From NCBI GenBank assembly GCA_030043235.1, contig JASHYF010000018.1:1-19971 (forward strand): a stretch of 19,971 bases of DNA, in the 5' to 3' direction. The translations under genes and the position numbers were made by a program. Position 1 is the first letter of the stretch. Each line of letters starts with the position of its first letter. Origin of the DNA: Solirubrobacteraceae bacterium (GTDB lineage Bacteria; Actinomycetota; Thermoleophilia; Solirubrobacterales; Solirubrobacteraceae). Shown piece by piece: positions 15,085 to 19,971 of this stretch. A model generated the notes under the pieces. That model saw only the letters and a program-made list of their open reading frames with translations. It searched no databases and was not told the DNA's origin.

Positions 15085-15142
15085 GTGCCCGGCGGGGAGC
15101 GTGCCGGCGGTGCCCGGCGGGGAGCGTGCCGGCCGTGCCCGG
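15085..15142 (+). repeat. 25-bp tandem repeat between obgE and proB
   Basis: A 25-bp unit beginning GTGCCCGGCGGGGAGC occupies 15085-15109 and 15110-15134 with one mismatch at the last base; a partial third copy runs 15135-15142. It fills most of the obgE-proB gap. Confidence 0.85.
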
Positions 15143-15177
15143 TGCGAGAGCGGCAACCGTCTACGCTCCCTCGCGCC

Positions 15178-16290
15178 GTGAAGCGCGTGGTCATCAAGCT
15201 CGGCTCCAGCGTCGTCGCCGACGAGCGCGGCGAGCTGCGCGCCGACGCGCTCGCGCGCACATGCGACGCGGCCGCCCGCGTGCACCGCGACGGCACAGAC
15301 GTGATCGTCGTCACCAGCGGCGCCATCGCGCGCGGGATGCGGGTGATGCAGCTACCGCAGCGCCCGGGCTCGATCGGCGAGCTGCAGGCGGCCAGCGCGG
15401 TCGGGCAGGGCAAGCTCTACCGCGCCTACGACGAGCTCCTGCGCGAGCGCGGCGTCACCAGCGCGCAGGTGCTGCTCACGTTCTTCGACATGAGCGCCCG
15501 CACCCACTACCTCAACGCGCGCCAGACGCTCTCCACGCTGCTCGAGTGGCGCGTGCTGCCCGTGATCAACGAGAACGACACCACCGCCACCGACGAGATC
15601 TCCTTCGGAGACAACGACTTCCTCGCCGCGCAGGTCGCCGTGCTCGTCGCCGCCGACGAGCTCGTCCTCGTCAGCGACATCGACGGGCTCTTCACCGCCG
15701 ACCCACGGCTGCACCCCGACGCGCACGTGGTCGCAGAGGTCAGCGACTTCGCCGCGCTCCACGACCTGCAGATCGGGCACACCACCTCGCCGCTCGGCTC
15801 CGGCGGCATGCGCTCGAAGGTCGTCGCCGCCGAGATGGCCACCGCCGCCGGGATCGCCACCGTGATCTGCAACGGCCTGCGCGCCGGCGCGCTCGAGGCG
15901 GTGCTCGCGGGCGAGCGCCAGGGCACGCGCTTCGCCGCCCGCGAGGCGCGCTACTCGAGCTTCAAGCTGTGGCTCAAGTACGCCAAGCCCGCGCGCGGGC
16001 GGATCATCGTCGACGAGGGCGCCGCGCGCGCGCTGCGCGACGGCGCCGCCAGCCTGCTGCCCGTCGGCGTCACCGACGTCCACGGCGACTTCGACGCCGG
16101 CGACGCGGTCGACATCGCCGAACGCAACACCGGCGCCGGCGGCGTGCTGCGCCCGGTCGCCAAGGGCATCTGCAGCTACTCCGCCGCCGAGCTGCGCCAG
16201 GTGCGCGGCCTCAAGTCCGACGCCGTACGCCGCGTCCTGCCGCGCGCCAGCGACGAGGCCGTGCACCGCGACTACCTCGTGCTCGACTGA
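15178..16290 (+). CDS. proB: Glutamate 5-kinase
   Basis: 370 aa from GTG 15178. ProB phosphorylates glutamate with ATP, the first step of proline synthesis. The amino-acid-kinase domain (1-250) begins KRVVIKLGSSVV and contains T-S-G-A-I-A-R-G (46-53), INENDTTATDE (130-140), F-G-D-N-D (143-147) and L-V-S-D-I-D-G-L-F-T (164-173). A PUA domain occupies about 273-350 (R-G-R-I-I-V-D-E-G-A ... L-P-V-G-V), as in long bacterial ProB. No Shine-Dalgarno is visible; TACGCT at 15162-15167 could be a -10 giving an almost leaderless transcript (weak). The partner proA lies downstream, separated by a small unknown gene. The product is labile and is passed to ProA. Confidence 0.97.
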   Translation: MKRVVIKLGSSVVADERGELRADALARTCDAAARVHRDGTDVIVVTSGAIARGMRVMQLPQRPGSIGELQAASAVGQGKLYRAYDELLRERGVTSAQVLLTFFDMSARTHYLNARQTLSTLLEWRVLPVINENDTTATDEISFGDNDFLAAQVAVLVAADELVLVSDIDGLFTADPRLHPDAHVVAEVSDFAALHDLQIGHTTSPLGSGGMRSKVVAAEMATAAGIATVICNGLRAGALEAVLAGERQGTRFAAREARYSSFKLWLKYAKPARGRIIVDEGAARALRDGAASLLPVGVTDVHGDFDAGDAVDIAERNTGAGGVLRPVAKGICSYSAAELRQVRGLKSDAVRRVLPRASDEAVHRDYLVLD

Positions 16291-16408
16291 CATCCGCGCA
16301 CGCGGCGACGGGCGCAGGTCAGGGCGGCCGGGGTGGCCGGCGCGCTCGCGATCGCGCGCGGGCTGGCATGATGTGCTCGCTTTTTGGTCATTCGATTGGA
16401 GGTTCGTC

Positions 16409-16684
16409 ATGGCAGGGGCGGGAGGCGGGGAGGCGGGTAGCGAGGGCGGCGCTCACGACCCCAGGGCCAAGCTCATGCAGGAAGTCGCCGACGAGATGGA
16501 CGCCATCGAAACGGACTTCGGCGACGACTACAGCATCGGGCGCGTGATCACCATCGTCGAGGTCATCCGGCCCGACGACAACATCGGGTTGCGCGTGCGC
16601 GCCGGCCAGTATCCGTGGGTCGCGCTCGGCATGCTCCGCGCCGCCGAGAAGATCGTCGAAGCCCAGATCGCCGGATCCGACTAG
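16409..16684 (+). CDS. Conserved-looking 91-aa protein of unknown function
   Basis: ATG 16409 with a strong GGAGG at 16398-16402, the best ribosome-binding site in the core block. After a Gly/Ala-rich start, the protein has a helix rich in acidic residues (LMQEVADEMDAIETDFGDDY) and then a sheet-like part (IGRVITIVEVI, then L-R-V-R-A-G-Q-Y-P-W-V-A-L-G-M-L) ending in a helix, AAEKIVEAQIAG. No signal, membrane segment or metal-binding motif is seen. It sits between proB and proA, 17 bases before proA, so it is probably co-transcribed with proA. I do not recognise a family. Its good codon pattern and placement make it a genuine gene. Confidence 0.85.
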   Translation: MAGAGGGEAGSEGGAHDPRAKLMQEVADEMDAIETDFGDDYSIGRVITIVEVIRPDDNIGLRVRAGQYPWVALGMLRAAEKIVEAQIAGSD

Positions 16685-16701
16685 CGGACCTGTCGTACCC
16701 T

Positions 16702-18090
16702 GTGGGGATCGCAACAGCCGTCTCATCCGTCGCCCACACCTGCGCGCTCGCCAAGCGCGCGTCGCGCGTGCTCGCGCAGACCGACACCGCCGTCAAGGAC
16801 GCCGCGCTCGAGGCGATCGCCGCGGCGCTCGTCGAGCGCGCCGACGAGATCCTCGCCGCCAACGAGCGCGACATGCTCGCCGGGCGCGACGCCGACATAG
16901 GCGAGGCGCTGCTCGACCGTCTCCGTCTCGACGACGCTCGCGTCCACGCGATCGCGCGCGCGGTGCGCGAGATCGTCGCGCTCGCCGACCCCGTCGGCGA
17001 GGTCATCGACGGTCGCCGCCTGCCCAACGGCCTCGACGTGCGCAAGGTGCGCGTGCCGCTCGGCGTGATCGCCGTCGTCTACGAGGCGCGCCCCAACGTC
17101 ACCGTCGACGCCGCCGCCCTGTGCCTGAAGTCCGGCAACGCCGTCGTGCTGCGCGGCTCCTCCTCCGCCGCGCACTCCAACGCCGTGCTCGCGCACATCG
17201 CCGCCGTCGCCGCCGTCGCCGCCGGCCTGCCCCAGGGCTGCGTCAGCCTCGTCGTACCCCGTGGCGGGGCACAGGCCGGCGGCGCACGCGAGGAGCTCGC
17301 CGAGCTCGCCACCCAGCAGGACACCGTCGATCTGATCATCCCCCGCGGCGGCGAGGGGCTCAAGGAGGCGCTGCAGGCCCTCGCCACCGTGCCCGTCATC
17401 TACGCCGCCTCCGGCAACTGCCACGTCTACGTCGACGCCGCCGCCCAGCTCGACCAGGCCGAGGCGATCGTCCTCAACGCCAAGACCCAGCGTCCCGGCG
17501 TGTGCAACGCCGCCGAGACGCTGCTCGTCCACGAGCGCATCGCCCGCGAGTTCCTGCCGCGCGCGCTGCGCGCGCTCGCCGCCGCCGGGGTCGCCATCCG
17601 CGGCGACCAGCACGTCCGCGCGCTCTTCTCATCGCCCGGCCACAGCGAGGACGCGGGCGCGCTGGCGCCGTCGCTCTGGGACGGCGACAGCTCACGCGCG
17701 CGGGCGGGCAACCACGCGGCCCCACCTCCTCTCATCATCGAGGACGCCACCGACCAGGACTGGGCCAGCGAGTACCTTGCGCCCGTCATCGCCGTCGCCA
17801 TCGTCCACTCCGTGGAGGAGGCGATCGAGCACATCGCGCGCTACGGCAGCGGTCACTCCGAGGCGATCGTCACGCGCGACACCGCCGCCGCGCGCGCCTT
17901 CCAGCTCGGCGTCGACGCCGCCTGCGTGTACGTCAACGCCTCCACCCGCTTCACCGACGGGGGGGAGTTCGGGATGGGCGCGGAGATCGGCAACTCCACG
18001 CAGAAGCTGCACGCGCGCGGGCCGATCGGACTGCGCGAGCTGTGCACGTTCAAGTACCTCATCGAGGGCGACGGACACGTCCGCAAGTGA
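16702..18090 (+). CDS. proA: Glutamate-5-semialdehyde dehydrogenase (gamma-glutamyl phosphate reductase)
   Basis: 462 aa from GTG 16702; no ATG is available and no Shine-Dalgarno is seen. ProA reduces gamma-glutamyl phosphate with NADPH, the second step of proline synthesis. Motifs: L-G-V-I-A-V-V-Y-E-A-R-P-N-V-T (120-134), LKSGNAVVLRGSSSA (142-156), VDLIIPRGGEGL (209-220) and the catalytic Cys268 in QRPGVCNAAETLLV. The family is usually about 420 aa. The excess lies mainly in a low-complexity segment at about 309-348 (SSPGHSEDAGALAP ... R-A-G-N-H-A-A-P-P-P), before the conserved E-Y-L-A-P-V-I-A-V, plus a small insertion near 187-200. The stop overlaps a GTG (GTGA, 18087-18090) that is the only plausible start for nadD. 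Confidence 0.96.
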   Translation: MGIATAVSSVAHTCALAKRASRVLAQTDTAVKDAALEAIAAALVERADEILAANERDMLAGRDADIGEALLDRLRLDDARVHAIARAVREIVALADPVGEVIDGRRLPNGLDVRKVRVPLGVIAVVYEARPNVTVDAAALCLKSGNAVVLRGSSSAAHSNAVLAHIAAVAAVAAGLPQGCVSLVVPRGGAQAGGAREELAELATQQDTVDLIIPRGGEGLKEALQALATVPVIYAASGNCHVYVDAAAQLDQAEAIVLNAKTQRPGVCNAAETLLVHERIAREFLPRALRALAAAGVAIRGDQHVRALFSSPGHSEDAGALAPSLWDGDSSRARAGNHAAPPPLIIEDATDQDWASEYLAPVIAVAIVHSVEEAIEHIARYGSGHSEAIVTRDTAAARAFQLGVDAACVYVNASTRFTDGGEFGMGAEIGNSTQKLHARGPIGLRELCTFKYLIEGDGHVRK

Positions 18091-18742
18091 GCGCCACGCT
18101 CCCTCCGCCCGCGCCCGCTCGCTCGGCATCCTCGGAGGGACCTTCAATCCGCCGCACCGCGGGCATCTCGCGCTCGCGCTGCACGCGCGTGCGCAGCTCG
18201 GCCTCGAGCGCGTGCTGCTAGTGCCCGCGCACACCGCCCCCCACAAGTCCCGCGGCGAGGCCAGCCGCCGCGATCCCGGGCCACAGCACCGGCTGGCCAT
18301 GTGCCGGCTGGCCGTCGCCCGTGCCGACCGCGTGGGCGTGTGCGCCGCCGAGATCCAGCGCCGCGGCGTGTCCTACACGGTCGATACGCTCACCGCGCTG
18401 CATGCCGCTCATCCCCACGCGCAGCTCACGCTCATCGTCGGAGCCGACGTCGCCAGCACGCTGGGCAGCTGGCGCGAACCGGCGCGGTTGCTCGAGCTCG
18501 CCCGCCTCGCCATCGCCGCACGTCCCCGCGCCCCCCGTCAGTCCGTGCTCAACGCGCTCGCCGCCCTCGCGCCGCCCGAGCGCGTCAGCTTCCTCCAGAT
18601 GGACCCCATCGAGGTGTCCTCCTCGCTCGTGCGCGAGCGCGTCGCGCGCGGGGAGCCGATCGAGGCGCTCGTCGGCGCGCCCGTCGCCGCCTACATCGCC
18701 CAGCACCGGCTCTATCGCGTGCCCGCCCCGGTGGCCGACTGA
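18087..18742 (+). CDS. nadD: Nicotinate-nucleotide adenylyltransferase, with an apparent frameshift near the start
   Basis: The protein is unmistakable from about 18130: SLGILGGTFNPPHRGHL (nucleotide-binding G-G-T-F-N-P-x-H-x-G-H), L-L-V-P-A-H-T-A-P-H-K, L-I-V-G-A-D-V-A-S-T-L and the C-terminal V-S-S-S-L-V-R (family I-S-S-T-x-I-R). It joins nicotinate mononucleotide and ATP to make deamido-NAD. In this frame there is no ATG, GTG or TTG between the motif and a far-upstream codon inside proA. The natural start GTG 18087, overlapping the proA stop, is in another frame: its 656 nt to the stop are one base short of a multiple of three. Reading -1 somewhere between 18100 and 18130 joins V-S-A-T-L-P-P-P-A-P-A to R-S-L-G-I-L-G-G. 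Sequence error, an unusual start codon or true frameshifting are the options. The stop overlaps the rsfS ATG. Confidence 0.88.
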
Positions 18743-19116
18743 TGCGCAGCAAGCAGCTCGTCAGCGCGATCGCCGACTACGCCGAAGACAAGAAGGCCAT
18801 CGACATCGTCCAGCTCGACCTGCGCGGCGTGCTCGGCTACACCGACTACTTCCTCATCTGCTCCGGCAACACCGGCCGCCAGGCCAAGGCCATCCACGAC
18901 GGCATCCTCGAAGGGCTCAAGCGCCAGCACCACACGCTGCCGCGCACCGTCGAGGGCTCCGCCCACACCGGCTGGATCCTCATGGACTACCTCGACGTCG
19001 TCGTGCACATCTTCACGCCCGACACGCGCGCCTTCTATCGCCTCGAGCAGCTCTGGGGCGAGGCGCGCAGCGTTCCTCCAAATAAGGGATTGACTGGCCG
19101 TCCAGCTAGCCGCTAG
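18742..19116 (+). CDS. rsfS: Ribosome silencing factor RsfS (Iojap / DUF143)
   Basis: 124 aa from ATG 18742, which overlaps the nadD stop (TGATG). The family core is complete: A-E-D-K-K-A-I-D-I-V-Q-L-D-L-R, YTDYFLICSGNTGRQAKAI, E-G-S-A-H-T-G-W-I-L-M-D-Y, V-V-V-H-I-F-T-P-D-T-R-A-F-Y and L-E-Q-L-W-G-E-A. RsfS binds ribosomal protein L14 and keeps the subunits apart when nutrients are short. The order nadD-rsfS is widely conserved. A 13-residue basic tail after the usual end (S-V-P-P-N-K-G-L-T-G-R-P-A-S-R) overlaps a promoter for the downstream RNA candidate. Confidence 0.96.
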   Translation: MRSKQLVSAIADYAEDKKAIDIVQLDLRGVLGYTDYFLICSGNTGRQAKAIHDGILEGLKRQHHTLPRTVEGSAHTGWILMDYLDVVVHIFTPDTRAFYRLEQLWGEARSVPPNKGLTGRPASR

Positions 19117-19119
19117 GGT
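19090..19119 (+). promoter_or_regulatory. Near-consensus promoter at the end of rsfS
   Basis: TTGACT (19090-19095) and TAGGGT (19114-19119) are separated by 18 bases. The predicted transcription start, about 19126, is one base before the 5' arm of the long terminal helix of the RNA candidate. The -10 overlaps the rsfS stop codon. Confidence 0.6.
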
Positions 19120-19126
19120 GGGTCTC

Positions 19127-19286
19127 GATAGCGCCGCGGAGGGCGGTGCCTGGAGAAAGGCAGGCGAGCCGTCGCAGCTCGCCCCGCCGAACCCCAAGGG
19201 GAACCCGTCCATGCATCGCTCGATCGCCCACGACGGGCAACCTACGTCTCCCCCCTGACGTACTGCCCGCCTCCGCGGCGCCTATC
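19127..19286 (+). ncRNA. Candidate structured non-coding RNA or regulatory leader, no known family
   Basis: The two ends pair: GATAGCGCCGCGGAGG (19127-19142) with CCTCCGCGGCGCCTATC (19270-19286), 16 bp with one bulged C. Inside, GCGG/CCGC (19143-19146 / 19184-19187), TGCCT/AGGCA (19147-19151 / 19158-19162, loop GGAGAA) and GGCGAGC/GCTCGCC (19163-19169 / 19177-19183, loop CGTCGCA) form a three-way junction with almost no unpaired bases. Next come CCC-CAAG-GGG (19192-19201), CCCGTC/GACGGG (19204-19209 / 19232-19237) and TACGTC-tcccccct-GACGTA (19243-19262), whose loop shows six cytosines. A flanking pair GGGTGGGT (19116-19123) / ACCCACCC (19291-19298) would extend the outer helix if transcription reads through from rsfS. 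Its own promoter lies directly upstream and no convincing ORF follows for about 480 bases. I recognise no signature of RNase P, tmRNA, SRP, 6S or the common riboswitches. Confidence 0.6.
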
Positions 19287-19300
19287 CATTACCCACCCCA

Positions 19301-19450
19301 GCAGCCCGCGCGGCGGTGAGGGCCAGAGCAGCCCGCGGCGGCGAGGGCCAGAGCAGCCCGCGGCGGTGAGGGCCAGAGCAGCCCGCGGCGGTGAGGGCCA
19401 GAGCAGCCCGCGGCGGCCAGGGCCAGAGCAGCCCGCGGCGGCGAGGGCCA
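19301..19450 (+). repeat. 25-bp tandem repeat, six copies
   Basis: Units start at 19301, 19328, 19353, 19378, 19403 and 19428; the unit begins GCAGCCCGCGGCGG and ends GAGGGCCAGA. The first unit carries two extra bases, and the others differ at one or two positions. The array abuts the 3' side of the RNA candidate. The frames through it are repeat artefacts, not genes. Confidence 0.95.
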
Positions 19451-19542
19451 GCGTGTACCATCTCCCGCACAGTCTTCAGCTCAGCGGGCGGGCCGGACAT
19501 GTCGCTGCATCGATCCAGTTGCAGCCCTGATCGGCTGACGGG

Positions 19543-19572
19543 GGCGCCGGGGAGGCTATCCGCCCCGGCGCC
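19543..19572. repeat. 10-bp inverted repeat
   Basis: GGCGCCGGGG (19543-19552), 10-base loop, CCCCGGCGCC (19563-19572). A strong hairpin in non-coding DNA, without a T-tract; it could end a transcript coming through the repeat array. Confidence 0.5.
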
Positions 19573-19630
19573 AAGCCCGCCGGCAGCGGCAGGCCCGGCG
19601 CGCGTGCGCCATCACGCGGCGGCCGGGAGC

Positions 19631-19685
19631 GTGTCCACGTGAGCGCTTCGCCGGCAGTGTGTCCACGTGAGCGCTTCGCCGGCAG
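19631..19685 (+). repeat. 27-bp direct repeat, two perfect copies
   Basis: A unit beginning GTGTCCACGTGAGCGCTTCG is found at 19631-19657 and again at 19659-19685, one base apart. It contains the palindromes CACGTG and AGCGCT, so it might be a paired binding site; otherwise it is simple duplication. Confidence 0.9.
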
Positions 19686-19706
19686 CCCTCAACCGCGGGC
19701 GCGCGC

Positions 19707-19737
19707 GTGACGATACGGCCGGTGGGATGCATACAAT
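19707..19737 (+). promoter_or_regulatory. Possible promoter before the last gene
   Basis: TACAAT (19732-19737) is a good -10 in AT-rich surroundings. GTGACG (19707-19712) is a weak -35 at 19 bases. It would start transcription about 25 bases before GTG 19768. Confidence 0.4.
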
Positions 19738-19767
19738 GCGCTACATCACCTCCCGGGCCGGGTAGCC

Positions 19768-19971
19768 GTGTCCCGGTGGCGCCGCAACCGCGTCTCGCCC
19801 GCCGCGAGCCCGCTCGGGTCGTGCTTCCTCGCCTTCGACCTCGCGCTCATCGACACCTACTTCGTCGCCGATCGCGCGCTCACCGCCGCCGTGCCCGGGC
19901 TTCGCTGGGTGCCGGCGCCGGCGCCCGCGCTTGCGGCGCGCGCGGGGCGAGCGCAGGCGAACGGCGCCGCC
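19768..19971 (+). CDS. Start of a possible DsbA / HCCA-isomerase-like protein (partial)
   Basis: GTG 19768 opens a frame that stays open for 68 codons to the window end. After a basic start, S-C-F-L-A-F-D-L-A-L-I-D-T-Y-F-V-A-D-R-A-L and then P-G-L-R-W-V-P resemble the first strand and helix of thioredoxin-fold DsbA / 2-hydroxychromene-2-carboxylate isomerases (F-x-F-D-x-x-x-P-Y-x-Y-L-A-x-x-R ... W-R-P). The usual active-site Cys or Ser after F-D-L is replaced by Ala-Leu-Ile, so it may be a divergent or inactive member. No Shine-Dalgarno is evident. Identification is tentative because most of the gene is missing. Confidence 0.45.
   Translation, partial: MSRWRRNRVSPAASPLGSCFLAFDLALIDTYFVADRALTAAVPGLRWVPAPAPALAARAGRAQANGAA

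Noticed and set aside
17777..18086. ATG 17777 as the nadD start
   Set aside because: It would place 100 low-complexity Ser/Arg/Pro residues, antiparallel in sense to proA coding constraints, before NadD; this is a shadow of proA.
19127..19286. Known RNA such as RNase P, tmRNA, SRP, 6S, or c-di-AMP, SAM, cobalamin, TPP or FMN riboswitch
   Set aside because: The conserved core sequences I know for these families are absent. Short resemblances (GGCAACC as in S-box; GCCGAACCC as in ydaO) lack the rest of the motif. A covariance-model search would settle it.
19301..19450. CRISPR array
   Set aside because: The 25-bp units are head-to-tail without spacers, and no cas genes are present.
1..19971. 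tRNA, rRNA, insertion sequence or integrase genes
   Set aside because: None seen by eye on either strand; no terminal inverted repeats with a transposase frame.

Overview
The window is high-GC, mostly coding DNA. Its flanks carry the actinobacterial housekeeping block rplU-rpmA ... obgE-proB-proA-nadD-rsfS. The gene order, the Ala/Lys/Pro-rich tail on the presumed L21 and the many exported 'D-x-x-G-x-A-x-V-x-W' repeat proteins suggest a Thermoleophilia / Solirubrobacterales-like actinobacterium. That placement is an inference from gene style; no rRNA is present to confirm it.

Layout. (a) 1-471: the 3' end of a probable rplU, overlapping a complete rpmA, followed by a GC hairpin at 484-501. 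(b) About 472-13640: some 13 kb of accessory DNA between rpmA and obgE, which are normally neighbours. It holds a frameshifted exported Asp-box propeller gene (785-2097), two small ORFs, a LolA/RseB-like gene on the minus strand (2662-3828), two exported repeat proteins (4093-5451, 5571-6896) and a large internally duplicated exported propeller-like protein on the minus strand (6991-8937). These are followed by a TetR regulator with a clear promoter/operator, an ABC drug-efflux-type ATPase and permease (9844-12232), a decayed zinc-type (MDR) dehydrogenase (12278-13050) and an internally deleted short-chain dehydrogenase remnant (13293-13622, minus). (c) 13650-19116: obgE, proB, a 91-aa unknown protein, proA, nadD and rsfS, all on the plus strand. 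nadD has no usable start codon in its own frame. (d) 19117-19971: mostly non-coding, with a strong candidate structured RNA, a six-copy 25-bp tandem repeat, a 10-bp hairpin, a 27-bp direct repeat, and the start of a possible DsbA/HCCA-isomerase-like gene running off the window.

How the genes work together. The core block supplies ribosomal protein L27 (and probably L21), the ribosome-assembly GTPase Obg, the first two steps of proline synthesis (ProB, ProA), NAD synthesis (NadD) and the ribosome silencing factor RsfS. The TetR-ABC-ABC cassette looks like a self-regulated efflux unit: inverted half-sites overlap the -10 of a promoter whose predicted start falls on the tetR GTG codon.

The most interesting signal is at 19090-19298. 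A near-consensus promoter (TTGACT-N18-TAGGGT) overlaps the end of rsfS. Right behind it is a 160-nt segment whose two ends pair through 16 bp with one bulge, and which encloses a tight three-way junction, two more hairpins and a stem that displays six cytosines. I could not match it to any RNA family I know, so it is reported as a candidate new non-coding RNA or regulatory leader.
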